64,000 bases of DNA. Origin: AAA164-E04 sp964342825 (lineage in GTDB: Bacteria > Verrucomicrobiota > Verrucomicrobiia > Limisphaerales > AAA164-E04). The translations under genes and the position numbers were made by a program. Of this stretch, positions 26,459 through 34,999 are shown piece by piece; the first letter of the stretch is position 1, and every line of letters starts with the position of its first letter. The notes beneath the pieces are model-generated. The model saw only the letters and a program-made list of their open reading frames with translations, was not told the origin of the DNA and did no database searches. Location of the stretch: assembly GCA_964342825.1 (NCBI GenBank), contig CAYFHO010000002.1, positions 1-64,000 of the forward strand, in the 5' to 3' direction.

Positions 26459-27897
26459 ACGGTTTGTTCCTCCATAACCCATGTGTCCTTGCTTCCTCCT
26501 CCCTGAGAGGAATTAACAACCAGGGAATCTTTCTTCAGTGCAACTCGGGTTAAACCTCCGGGCAGCACGTCAATATCCTCTCCATACAGAATGTAAGGAC
26601 GTAAGTCGACATGACGGCCTTCCAGATTTTCGCCGCAAATGGTGGGCACTCTGGACAAAGCCAAGGTTGGTTGAGCGATGTAGTTTCTTGGATTCGCCTT
26701 GACCAATTGGGCAAATTCATCAAGCGCTTCTTTACTGGCTGCTGGTCCTACGATCAAACCGTAACCACCACTTTCGTTGGCTGCTTTAACAACGAGTTTG
26801 GACATGTTTTCCAGGACATATTGAAGTTCCTTGGGATCTGAACAGAGGTACGTCGGAACATTCGGAAGAATAGCTTCCTCATCCAGGTAGTATTTGATGA
26901 TTTTTGGCACATAAGCATAAATCACCTTGTCATCCGCAACGCCGCAACCAGGGGCATTAGCCAAGGCCACGTGGCCAGCTTTGTAGGCTCTCATCAGCCC
27001 GGGAACACCCAACATGGAATCCTTGCGAAAGGCCTCCGGATCCAGAAAGTCATCGTCTATGCGACGGTAAATCACATCCACACGCTCGAACCCTTCAGTG
27101 GTTCGCATCCACACGTAGTCATCAAAAACCACAAGGTCATCCCCAATGACCAGTTCGGCGCCCAACTGCTGCGCTAGAAAACTGTGTTCAAAATATGCCG
27201 AATTAAATGGTCCCGGTGTTAAGACAACACATTTGGGTGATTCGCCAATATCACCAGCCAAATAGTCCAGGGCGTTTCTGAGCTGAAACGGATAGGAATC
27301 TACTGATTTAATCTTCCCCGCATTGAACAAACTCGGGAAAAGGTTCTTCATGAGGTGGCGATTCTCCAGCACATAACTGACACCCGATGGACATCTTAGA
27401 TTGTCTTCGAGAACATACATCTCACCATCCGAATGCCTGACCAAATCTGTTCCTGTGATATGAACCCATATGTCTCTGGGTGGTTTCAACCCGACACATT
27501 GTTCCCTGAACCCTTTGGAAGTTTTGAGAATATCTTTTGGAATGATACCTGATTTCAGGATATTCTGATCATTGTAGAGGTCATGAACAAAAAGGTTCAG
27601 AGCTCTAATCCGTTGCTTTAAACCCTTCTCAATTCGCCTCCATTCATTAGCCCCCACAATCCGGGGAATCAGGTCAAAGGGGAAAGTCTTTTCGACTCCG
27701 GCATTGTCTGAATAAACGTTAAATGTGATCCCCATCCGCATCATGGAAAGTTCAGCTGAACGCTGCTTTCTGAGCAGATCCTCCAGCGGCATATCCTTAA
27801 TACGTTGGATAAGTGGAGATGCATAGGGCCAAGGTTCACCAGATGGTTGAAACAACTCATCGTAGAAGCCACCTGTATCGTAGTGGTTCAATTCCAT
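26452..27897 (-). CDS. Circularly permuted ATP-grasp type 2 protein
   Basis: The product is 481 aa. Motifs include YVLEDNLRCPSGVSYVLENR, LTPGPFNSAYFEHSFLA, VIYRRIDDDFLDP, ANAPGCGVADDKVIYAYVP, VVKAANESGGYGLIVGP and VLPGGLTRVAL. These define the DUF404/407 ATP-grasp with permuted order of the ATP-binding lobes. The likely reaction is ATP-dependent carboxylate-amine ligation that builds a small peptide or modifies a protein. It is the first gene of the operon. The region 27898-28285 ahead of it has no gene; it holds a TTGACA box at 28012-28017 (minus strand) and a 14-bp palindrome. Confidence 0.93.
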   Translation of the reverse strand: MELNHYDTGGFYDELFQPSGEPWPYASPLIQRIKDMPLEDLLRKQRSAELSMMRMGITFNVYSDNAGVEKTFPFDLIPRIVGANEWRRIEKGLKQRIRALNLFVHDLYNDQNILKSGIIPKDILKTSKGFREQCVGLKPPRDIWVHITGTDLVRHSDGEMYVLEDNLRCPSGVSYVLENRHLMKNLFPSLFNAGKIKSVDSYPFQLRNALDYLAGDIGESPKCVVLTPGPFNSAYFEHSFLAQQLGAELVIGDDLVVFDDYVWMRTTEGFERVDVIYRRIDDDFLDPEAFRKDSMLGVPGLMRAYKAGHVALANAPGCGVADDKVIYAYVPKIIKYYLDEEAILPNVPTYLCSDPKELQYVLENMSKLVVKAANESGGYGLIVGPAASKEALDEFAQLVKANPRNYIAQPTLALSRVPTICGENLEGRHVDLRPYILYGEDIDVLPGGLTRVALKKDSLVVNSSQGGGSKDTWVMEEQTVC

Positions 27898-28061
27898 TTT
27901 CGTAACTGATTACTGCTGATAATTAATAGCGTAAACCGCCAAGGCAGCATGCAGTGTGCCAGTGCTGTCATTAGCCCAATTCTCGGTAATTGAGCGTTCG
28001 AGTGAAACAATGTCAACAGGATTCATCAAAAATCACCACTTGAACAAAACTTTGCTGGCGA

Positions 28062-28075
28062 ACTTTGATCAAAGT
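28062..28075. promoter_or_regulatory. Perfect 14-bp palindrome upstream of the ATP-grasp/transglutaminase operon
   Basis: ACTTTGATCAAAGT is a perfect palindrome 165 bp upstream of the first operon gene, and a TTGACA box (28012-28017, minus strand) lies between the two. It could be a regulator site. The rest of 27898-28285 shows no gene. Confidence 0.3.
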
Positions 28076-28285
28076 GACTGATTTTACTCTGACCAAAAGG
28101 TGGTTTCTTAGGGCTTTATTAAATTCAGAGGCGGTATCCGTCCTTTTGAAATCGACGTTTCTATTGGCTGATTCTGATGAAAAAGGTGGCTTTTAAACCA
28201 AAATGTGATGTGCAGGTGGTGTAACTCATTTAAAAATGGCTGTCCCGGGGCCCGATGCATGTGCAAGCAAAACCGAATCTTGATG

Positions 28286-28696
28286 CTACTTTGATGAATA
28301 CCATTTCGTACGAACAAAAGTACCCAGGAAGGCGAAAGGAAGGCAAAACACCATGGTGTAACCAAGAAGAAATGCCACACCAACAATTATCAGGGGGCCT
28401 GTTTGTAGAACGAATACCATGTAGCCCAACTGACCTAGGAAAACCCCCGAGCTGGAGACAAAAACCTGATTTGGAAACTTTATTCCCAGAGATAGAGAAA
28501 CTATGACCAACGACATGGCAAACACCTCAAAATTCCCATCCCAAGGCTCCACATGCCCTGTCAGAACTGGAGATAATGCCCAAATCGCAGCTCCGACTGC
28601 AACGGATATTATCCATGCAAATTTTTGAGTTGGTTTCAAACGGTTCTCAATTCTTACGGTTCGTTTAACCTTTATACGGGCTTTTGCGAAAACCAC
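28286..28696 (-). CDS. Small membrane protein, unknown function
   Basis: The product is 136 aa with four hydrophobic segments (about 28-45, 57-75, 82-97 and 100-122) after a basic N-terminus (KARIKVKRTVRIENRLK). I do not recognise the family. The likely start is a GTG whose first base is the last base of the rhodanese stop (TAGTG), so it is translationally coupled to that gene. This suggests a joint role at the membrane, perhaps in export or sulfur handling, but nothing in the sequence shows it. The C-terminus is basic and short. Confidence 0.6.
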   Translation of the reverse strand: MVFAKARIKVKRTVRIENRLKPTQKFAWIISVAVGAAIWALSPVLTGHVEPWDGNFEVFAMSLVIVSLSLGIKFPNQVFVSSSGVFLGQLGYMVFVLQTGPLIIVGVAFLLGYTMVFCLPFAFLGTFVRTKWYSSK

Positions 28697-29811
28697 TAAG
28701 GTGCAATTTCTCTTCCTGAAGGGCGCTGGCAGTATTTTGATTTTACAGCAGGAGATTTGGTACCGTGAATACCCTCACCGCAATCTTCAGATAAATCGTA
28801 AGTATAAGTCGTGCTCCACCCCTGCCAACCATCGGAAAAATTTCTGATGTTTTTGTAGCCCATCAAGTAGGCATAGAAAAATGCGGATGAAGATCTATAT
28901 CCACCTCCACAATAAAAGATGATTTCCTTTTTGAGAACCCGAGACCTTGTCGTTTCTATCAAATCAAGTTTTTCCCAGATGGCTCGAATTTCCTCCAGAG
29001 TTCTAAAGGTGTTGTCAGAATGAAAATAGCGGTCGTTGGCGCCTCCAACAGGGTAGCACCAAATCGCGTTGGGGATCCTGCCTTTTTCAATCAGATAATT
29101 GTATCCCGATGAACGTCCTTCATATTCTCTCTGATCCCTCACGTCCGCAAGGAGGTACCGATCTGTATCCTTGTAGTGAGCAGCAACATATTCGACAGAG
29201 GCGATAAACTCAGTCCTGACAGGCCCCGCGTATTCGACGGGCGCAGGCTTGGGTAGATGAACGGTGGTTTCTGCTTCAAATCCGTCCGAAATCCATTTCT
29301 CAAATCCCCCATCCAGGATCCTGACCTCTTTTAATCCTGCATATTTCAATATCCACCAGAGACGTGTCGCGAATATCGGCTTATGGCTGTATACAATGAT
29401 TGCCGTATCGGCCGTGATCCCCATGCTTTGCATCGTCTCAAATAATTCAAGATCCGAGCGAAGGAACCATCTGGGTTCACCGTTTTCATAAATATCCGAA
29501 TTCGAGTGAACAGCGCCCGGTATGTGACCAGCGAGATAATGATTTGCTTCTGTTAACGGTCCCCATGATGTCTCAAAAATTAAATATGGACGGTTTCTGT
29601 GATAATCATAATCCATCGGAGCTGCGCTTGTGCTCCCTTTTTCATGATACTTGATGAGTTTATGCACCCATGCTGGCGATACCAAATTTCGGTTGATGCT
29701 ATACTCCAAAGGTGGGCTCTCTCCAAGTAAGATCAACAGGGACTCGCTGATGAAAATTGCAACCATGAACCATGGAAGCAGTCTGATTTTTGTCCTGGCT
29801 GTGATTTTCAT
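28696..29811 (-). CDS. Tandem-rhodanese sulfurtransferase, membrane-anchored or exported
   Basis: The product is 371 aa with an N-terminal hydrophobic segment (about 11-29, LLPWFMVAIFISESLLILL) acting as a signal anchor. Two rhodanese domains follow. The first (about 70-180) ends RILDGGFEKW but has no Cys in its active-site loop (VYSHKPIFATR), as is usual for the N-terminal domain. The second (about 205-335) has Cys301 in FYCGGGYRSS. The protein would transfer a persulfide sulfur to thiophilic acceptors, outside the cytoplasm if the anchor is used. It is downstream of the oxidoreductase and DUF1080 genes and overlaps the small membrane protein gene. Confidence 0.85.
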   Translation of the reverse strand: MKITARTKIRLLPWFMVAIFISESLLILLGESPPLEYSINRNLVSPAWVHKLIKYHEKGSTSAAPMDYDYHRNRPYLIFETSWGPLTEANHYLAGHIPGAVHSNSDIYENGEPRWFLRSDLELFETMQSMGITADTAIIVYSHKPIFATRLWWILKYAGLKEVRILDGGFEKWISDGFEAETTVHLPKPAPVEYAGPVRTEFIASVEYVAAHYKDTDRYLLADVRDQREYEGRSSGYNYLIEKGRIPNAIWCYPVGGANDRYFHSDNTFRTLEEIRAIWEKLDLIETTRSRVLKKEIIFYCGGGYRSSSAFFYAYLMGYKNIRNFSDGWQGWSTTYTYDLSEDCGEGIHGTKSPAVKSKYCQRPSGREIAP

Positions 29812-29865
29812 TTGAAGGAAAGAGTTAAATATTGAACGGGGCTTTTGGAATCATGAAGGTTAGAC

Positions 29866-30678
29866 TCAAAGCCGACGTATCCGAATATCCTTCCAGTAGA
29901 CACGCCAGCCGGATTTCCAATTCTTTCCTCCATGGACCTGCAGACCTATGGATCCAGAAGCTTGTACAACTCCCCTTGCTTGAATGGGGTCAAATTTCGA
30001 ATGTTCTGTCTTCGAAGCATCAAACCTGCAGATCTTGATATCGTTGATCCAGGTTTCAATCACCGGCAGTTGCCCTCCGGTAACACGAACCCGCAGTCGG
30101 TTCCAATCTTGCGTTTTCCATGCTCTGAGAAATTCCTCCTGAGTGCAGGTTTCTTCGTAGACACCTTCTACAAGGTTCTCAGGTCGACGATCAGGTTCCA
30201 TCATCAGTTCTGGCTTCGAAGGTTCGATCCGTGAAAAACCGAAAGGTCGGAAAGCGACGCTGTAAGACTTCGTCTCAAGTCGAATGTGACCGACATTGCC
30301 ATGGTCATGATGATCAACATAGATCTGCCAGCCTCCCCCCCGTTCGTCTGTGCGGACGAAGATCCCACTATCCGGTCCCCAGTCCGGTCGAAGGGACAAT
30401 TCCAACTCGAACTCCGAAAAAATCTGATCACTCAATAAAAGGCCGCCATTTCCAGATCCGGGCGGATCCTGTTCACCAAAGAGCAACCCACCATCGGTGA
30501 CTCCCCAATTGCCCCCTGTCCCATGCTGCCCTTTTTCCTCCTGTTGATGCCATCCAGATAGATCGATACCGTTGAAAAGTAGAACCCACTGATTGGGCGA
30601 TTCCGTAGAAGTGGGCAGGACGGTCAGAGTTAAGAATAAGAATGTAAAAATGAGGAGCATATTGGATCGGTATGACAC
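29866..30678 (-). CDS. DUF1080 (3-keto-glycoside hydrolase-like) secreted protein
   Basis: The product is 270 aa. It has a signal peptide (about 1-26, MLLIFTFLFLTLTVL core) followed by one DUF1080 domain: WVLLFNGIDLSGWH, NWGVTDGGLLFG, FELELSLRPDWGPDSGIFVR, and a closing GSIGLQVHGGKNWKSGWRVYWKDIRI. This concanavalin-like fold is common in Planctomycetes and Verrucomicrobia, and members act on 3-keto-disaccharides or other sugars outside the cytoplasm. It lies 9 bp downstream of an exported Gfo/Idh/MocA oxidoreductase, a pairing that fits oxidation of a glycoside at C3 followed by hydrolysis. This is inferred from known partners. Confidence 0.85.
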   Translation of the reverse strand: MSYRSNMLLIFTFLFLTLTVLPTSTESPNQWVLLFNGIDLSGWHQQEEKGQHGTGGNWGVTDGGLLFGEQDPPGSGNGGLLLSDQIFSEFELELSLRPDWGPDSGIFVRTDERGGGWQIYVDHHDHGNVGHIRLETKSYSVAFRPFGFSRIEPSKPELMMEPDRRPENLVEGVYEETCTQEEFLRAWKTQDWNRLRVRVTGGQLPVIETWINDIKICRFDASKTEHSKFDPIQARGVVQASGSIGLQVHGGKNWKSGWRVYWKDIRIRRL

Positions 30679-30687
30679 TTAAATTTA

Positions 30688-31797
30688 TTATTCATTCAGG
30701 TGAATTGTTTTGTTTAGTTTGGCGCTTTTTTTTGCGGCATCTAAAATCTCAACAACCATCATGTTGTTTTCAAGAGAGGTTAAATCATGTTTCTCAAGCG
30801 TGACCTCATTTCTGACAACCGCTGCTAATAATGCAAACGGGTCATCGAAAGGTGATTTCCTCTCTTCCAATTCCATAATTTCTTCATCAAACCCATCATA
30901 GCCCTGGGAAATACGCAACCGAAGGTCATGACGGTTGTCGACGTAGATGACCCCATTCAAGCCATAAATTTCCATATCTTTCCTGCCTATGGGCCAATTC
31001 CAGGAACCCTGTATGACAGCCACTGTTTTATCGTATTGCACGATGATAATGGATTCATCATCTACCTTCGGATTATTTTCAGGTTGCAACTGTTGTGAAA
31101 CAGCAGTGACGCTGTTAGGCCGTTGACCCTCCATAAACCAGGTTAGAAGATTGGCACCGTAACACCCAAAATCAATTTCGGCACCACCTCCGTTTTGAAC
31201 AGGATCTGTCAACCAATCCAGGAATTCTTTATTGATGCCAATCTTTTTGGGACCTTTGTGGCCATCATGAACCAATATTTTGCGAATATCACCAATAGCA
31301 TTCTCTTTCTTGGCTAATTCGTAGGCCTTATGGGTGGTGGGATACCAGGTAGTTTCATAATTGGTCAGCAAATGGATGTTATGTTTGTCGGCCAGACGTT
31401 TCATTTTGATGGCATGATCCATACTGACCGCTAAGGGTTTCTCCACCATCACATGAATACCTCTGGGTGCAGCTGCCTCTACAACTTCCAAATGCTCGAA
31501 AATAGTACCAAATGCAGTGACGGCTTCTGGCTTGGTTTTTTCCAGCATTTCATCAATGGAATGATGAACGAGTGTCATCGAGAATTTGTACTGATCAGCA
31601 TATCGTTGTGCCAATTCGATGTTGGGCTCCACAATACCAACAATTTCAATATCTCCTCTAGGCTCACTGCCAAAAACCCAGTGAACATGCGTGTGCGTCA
31701 ATCCAACAACACCAATTTTTAAAGGTTTAGTCTGACTGTGAACATTTGCGATCAACAAATGTATTAGTGGGATCATTAGTAATTTGTGATAAAACAT
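30688..31797 (-). CDS. Exported Gfo/Idh/MocA-family oxidoreductase
   Basis: The product is 369 aa. A short Sec-like signal (about 1-21, LLMIPLIHLLIANVHS) precedes an N-terminal NAD(P)-binding Rossmann fold (LKIGVVGLTHTHVHW) and the EKP motif (MVEKPLAVS) of the family. The C-terminal domain follows (NGGGAEIDFGCYGANLLTWF). Family members oxidise or epimerise sugars and inositols. The signal peptide lacks a twin-arginine motif, which is unusual for a cofactor-loaded enzyme, so export by Sec or cytoplasmic retention are both open. It is the first gene of a unit with the DUF1080 gene, 9 bp apart. The possible downstream rhodanese gene starts 54 bp further on. Confidence 0.88.
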   Translation of the reverse strand: MFYHKLLMIPLIHLLIANVHSQTKPLKIGVVGLTHTHVHWVFGSEPRGDIEIVGIVEPNIELAQRYADQYKFSMTLVHHSIDEMLEKTKPEAVTAFGTIFEHLEVVEAAAPRGIHVMVEKPLAVSMDHAIKMKRLADKHNIHLLTNYETTWYPTTHKAYELAKKENAIGDIRKILVHDGHKGPKKIGINKEFLDWLTDPVQNGGGAEIDFGCYGANLLTWFMEGQRPNSVTAVSQQLQPENNPKVDDESIIIVQYDKTVAVIQGSWNWPIGRKDMEIYGLNGVIYVDNRHDLRLRISQGYDGFDEEIMELEERKSPFDDPFALLAAVVRNEVTLEKHDLTSLENNMMVVEILDAAKKSAKLNKTIHLNE

Positions 31798-31871
31798 GAT
31801 TTGTGCTTTTCCTGTCTTCAGCTAATAAAACTCACTTTTTTTGCCGATCTTTGGTCTAACCAATGAGAGTG

Positions 31872-32393
31872 CTAGACAACACGATATTTCAAAAAAACGA
31901 TACCGCATTTATATTGTTTTGTTCCCTCTAGGTGTAACGGAAAATAGCTACCGGTTTCCCCAAAGATAGGCACACCTGAACCAAAAACAACCGGATTGAG
32001 TTTTACGATGACCTTATCAATTAATCCTGCTTTCAATAAAAGTGTCGCTAATTCTGAACCACCGCAAAGCCAAATTGGGCGATTAGATTGCGCTTTTAAT
32101 TCCTGAACAAAATGAATCACATCACCCTTGAACAATTCGACGGCTTCATCTGGGCTGTGTTGCATCGACCTGGAAAAAACTATCTGCCGCATCGAAGGGT
32201 ATGGATTTGTTTTTCCTTCATTGAGACCAATTTCATAAGTTTTTCGCCCCATGAGCACCGTACCGAAATGTGATTGGTCAGATATGAAATCTGAAACCAC
32301 TTCATCATCCCATTCGAATCCGTCGAAGGAACCATCTTGATGAGCGATAAAACCATCCAGTGTAGACGCGACGTAGTAAACAAGCTCACTCAT
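31872..32393 (-). CDS. Dihydrofolate reductase-like (RibD C-terminal) protein
   Basis: The product is 173 aa and cytoplasmic. MSELVYYVASTLDGFIAHQDGS, VLMGRKTYEIG, MRQIVFSRS, PIWLCGGSELATLLLKAGLIDKVIVKLNPVVFGSGVPIFG are hallmarks (read in short segments) of the RibD C-terminal/YwjB-like DHFR family. It probably binds NADPH and reduces a pterin- or pyrimidine-like substrate; the true substrate is unknown. It is not a classical FolA. It is separated by 75 bp from the oxidoreductase gene, so an operon is possible but not certain. The 270 bp upstream to uppP hold a divergent promoter region with no other gene. Confidence 0.85.
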   Translation of the reverse strand: MSELVYYVASTLDGFIAHQDGSFDGFEWDDEVVSDFISDQSHFGTVLMGRKTYEIGLNEGKTNPYPSMRQIVFSRSMQHSPDEAVELFKGDVIHFVQELKAQSNRPIWLCGGSELATLLLKAGLIDKVIVKLNPVVFGSGVPIFGETGSYFPLHLEGTKQYKCGIVFLKYRVV

Positions 32394-32663
32394 AAGTATT
32401 CTGGATTGTGTGTAATTGGAGCAACCTGAAAAGAAAATTCAGCAGTACTGGGTGGCGATGGGATTCCAATAACATTAAAAGTTGAGTTGATAGTTTTTTA
32501 AATCAATGGCCTTTGGTTACTGACACATACAAGAGCCATCACTTCTCAATCGTCTCGAATGAATTTTTCGATGAAGACAGAGCAAGTTAAAATGTTCCGT
32601 CTTTAATGAATGCTAATAAAGATTTGCTCTTGTTAAAATGGGAAAAAACTACTGAATACATGG

Positions 32664-33467
32664 ATGACTGAGTGGTTAGCAGTTATTATTTTGGGGATTG
32701 TCGAAGGGATTACGGAATTCTTGCCGGTATCTTCGACTGGTCATCTGCTTTTGATCCAGCAGATCTTTAGTCGTTGGATTCAACCACAATCGGATCTTTT
32801 TAATATCGTGATCCAATCAGGTGCGGTCCTGGCGGTGATCCCTCTTTTTCGTGATCGTATCACCTCAGTATTCAAGGACTGGCATCTCCACGAAACCAAG
32901 GTGTTTGTTGCTCAAATAGGATTGGCTTTTTTTATCACTGGAGTGGGGGGCCTGATATTGGAGAAGAAAGGATTCACGCTTCCCGACGAGCCATTGCCAA
33001 TTGCTCTGGCCCTTTTGATCGGAGGAATCTTTTTTGTTGCCATTGAGTCATGGCTGAAAGGCAAAACCACAACCGAATCCATCACATGGCGTATTGCCAT
33101 CGCTGTTGGATTGGGGCAGTTGATTGCCGCTGTTTTTCCTGGGGCCTCTCGATCCGGAACCACTATTCTGGTGGCCTTGCTAATGGGATTAAGTCGCCCG
33201 ATGGCCACAGAATACAGTTTTTTAGTGGGGATCCCCACCATGTTGGCGGCAGGCGGTTACAAGATCTTTAAAGAACTGACGGAGCCGATTGAAGGAGCTC
33301 CCCCTGAAGACTGGGCCATGGTTGCACTGGGATTTTTAGTCTCAGGAGTCGTCTCATTTATCGCCGTAAAATGGTTATTGCGATTCGTCCAATCCAACAC
33401 GTTTCATTCCTTCGGATATTACCGAATTGGCCTTGGTCTCATCATATTGATCGCTTTTATGAGCTGA
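32664..33467 (+). CDS. uppP: Undecaprenyl-diphosphatase UppP (BacA family)
   Basis: The product is 267 aa and strongly hydrophobic, with about eight transmembrane segments. The two conserved motifs are E14-GITEFLPVSSTGH27 and FPGASRSGTT near residue 165. The enzyme dephosphorylates undecaprenyl pyrophosphate to recycle the lipid carrier for peptidoglycan and other envelope polymers, and confers bacitracin tolerance. Its length is normal. The start at 32664 (MTEWLAVIILG) is right at the first membrane segment; an overlapping ATG at 32661 is out of frame. It is monocistronic and convergent with the phosphofructokinase gene. Confidence 0.95.
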   Translation: MTEWLAVIILGIVEGITEFLPVSSTGHLLLIQQIFSRWIQPQSDLFNIVIQSGAVLAVIPLFRDRITSVFKDWHLHETKVFVAQIGLAFFITGVGGLILEKKGFTLPDEPLPIALALLIGGIFFVAIESWLKGKTTTESITWRIAIAVGLGQLIAAVFPGASRSGTTILVALLMGLSRPMATEYSFLVGIPTMLAAGGYKIFKELTEPIEGAPPEDWAMVALGFLVSGVVSFIAVKWLLRFVQSNTFHSFGYYRIGLGLIILIAFMS

Positions 33468-33469
33468 CA

Positions 33470-33500
33470 AAAAACCCCGAACATCCTGAGACATTCGGGG
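33470..33500 (-). terminator. Terminator of the phosphofructokinase gene
   Basis: On the minus strand, CCCCGAA and TTCGGGG form a 7-bp stem with a loop of about 12 nt, followed by a run of T. It lies between the convergent uppP and phosphofructokinase genes. Confidence 0.75.
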
Positions 33501-33538
33501 CGAGATAAAATGTTAAACAGGCTGAAAGCTGGAGAGTT

Positions 33539-34828
33539 TTAAGCTCTGGGTTCAAGCTGTTTTTCAACGCGTTCCTTTTCGAGACGCGCGAACTTGGGCA
33601 AACCGTTTTCAGTCGGTACTGGATGATCACCTTGAATCAGGGGAGTGACATACTTGACAAAATTGTCGTTCGGCATGAAACCATCTTCAGAAATCCAGGC
33701 ACGAGGAATGAGATGTTCTACATTGGCAATGTCTCCGAGAGGTTGTAACGCGGTTCCCCACTGGTAAGGTTCGTTGGCGAGCCGGACCAGTTTGACCATA
33801 AATCCGCTCTTGCCTTCCAAAGCGGCTTTAACGGCTGCCACCCCGCAGGCGTAAGCTTCTTCCACATCGGTCGCACTGGCATAATGGGCTGCAGCACGCT
33901 GAGCGTAGCCGAGTTTAACGGTACGGGTTTTCAAGTTCAACTTACCCTGCACAAGCTCCTTCAATGATTCGGCGGCACCGGACAAAACAGCGTGACCGAA
34001 GGAATCCAGTTTGGATTTATCGGCACCTATTTCTTCACCCGCTGCATTCTTGACACCTTCACCCGCAACTACAATACAATACCCAATGCGGTCGACGGTC
34101 TCCTTGACTTTGGCCAGGAAGGCTTCCTCGTTCAGTCGAATTTCCGGCAGAAGGATAATGTGTGGGGCGTCGTCTTCTTCGCGTTTCGCTGCCACTGTTC
34201 CTGCCGCAATCCAACCAGCTGCACGTCCCATGACTTCGATAATGCAACATGATCCATCGTCGGTAGCCATGCTGCCGACATCCGTACCGACTTCCATGAC
34301 GGTTGTGGCGTTGTATTTCACGACGGAACCGTAACCTGGACAGTGATCGGTGTGAGGCAAATCGTTGTCGATGGTCTTTGGCACTCCGATCACCCTGAGG
34401 GCATAACCACGCTTGACCGCTTCTTCGTGAATTTTGTTGGAGGTGTCCTGGGAATCGTTACCGCCAGCGTAGAAGAAAAAACGAATATTATGAGCTTCCA
34501 GCACCTGAAACAGACGGTCCATGTCCTTGGCTGCCTGTTCAGGATCCTTGGCGAAGTTGATCTTGTATCGGCAGGTTCCAAGCGCAGCGGCTGGAGTATG
34601 TTTCAAAGCCTCAATGGTTTTGGCTTTTTCGTCGTTGATATCGATCAAATCCTCGTTCAGGATTCCATAAATCCCGTTCAATCCACCATAAATCTCTTCA
34701 ATTTCCGGATGTTTGCCGGCTTCTTGAATCACCCCGGCGATACTGGAGTTGATCACGACGGTCGGTCCGCCGGACTGCGCCACCAGCAGATTACCGGTAA
34801 ATTCATTTGATGCTTCCGTATTTTCCAT
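33539..34828 (-). CDS. Pyrophosphate-type 6-phosphofructokinase
   Basis: The product is 429 aa. It starts with TGNLLVAQSGGPTVVINSS, carries the phosphate-binding loop GGNDS at 122-126, and has the PKTIDND motif at 150-156. The Lys in that motif and the Asp after the Asn are characteristic of PPi-dependent enzymes rather than the ATP type, where the first glycine loop reads GGDGS. EVMGRAAGWIA and LGYAQRAA also match. It phosphorylates fructose 6-phosphate reversibly with PPi in glycolysis/gluconeogenesis. The standard GGDDS is GGNDS here, a conservative change. It is monocistronic, with the dehydrogenase gene 170 bp upstream. Confidence 0.9.
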   Translation of the reverse strand: MENTEASNEFTGNLLVAQSGGPTVVINSSIAGVIQEAGKHPEIEEIYGGLNGIYGILNEDLIDINDEKAKTIEALKHTPAAALGTCRYKINFAKDPEQAAKDMDRLFQVLEAHNIRFFFYAGGNDSQDTSNKIHEEAVKRGYALRVIGVPKTIDNDLPHTDHCPGYGSVVKYNATTVMEVGTDVGSMATDDGSCCIIEVMGRAAGWIAAGTVAAKREEDDAPHIILLPEIRLNEEAFLAKVKETVDRIGYCIVVAGEGVKNAAGEEIGADKSKLDSFGHAVLSGAAESLKELVQGKLNLKTRTVKLGYAQRAAAHYASATDVEEAYACGVAAVKAALEGKSGFMVKLVRLANEPYQWGTALQPLGDIANVEHLIPRAWISEDGFMPNDNFVKYVTPLIQGDHPVPTENGLPKFARLEKERVEKQLEPRA

Positions 34829-34892
34829 AAGTTTCAGTTTGCTTCTTTGTCAGGCGCTTAAAATCTCTTCCCCCACCCTTTTGGTGTGGAAT

Positions 34893-34938
34893 ACACTCGT
34901 CAATAGCGAGCCAAGATGCCAACTCAGGAGACGAGTGT
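34893..34938. repeat. Inverted repeat between phosphofructokinase and dehydrogenase genes
   Basis: Perfect 9-bp arms ACACTCGTC (34893-34901) and GACGAGTGT (34930-34938) are separated by 28 nt. They could be a hairpin after the dehydrogenase gene or an operator. Confidence 0.3.
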
Positions 34939-34999
34939 CAAAAGCGAATTACAATTGCAGGAGCAATTTTACGGAAAAACCGCTAGAGTCAGAATGTCT

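Noticed and set aside
28108..28386. 92-codon minus-strand frame overlapping the end of the small membrane protein gene
   Set aside because: It mainly occupies the noncoding stretch and an overlapping frame, and has no ribosome site or domain.
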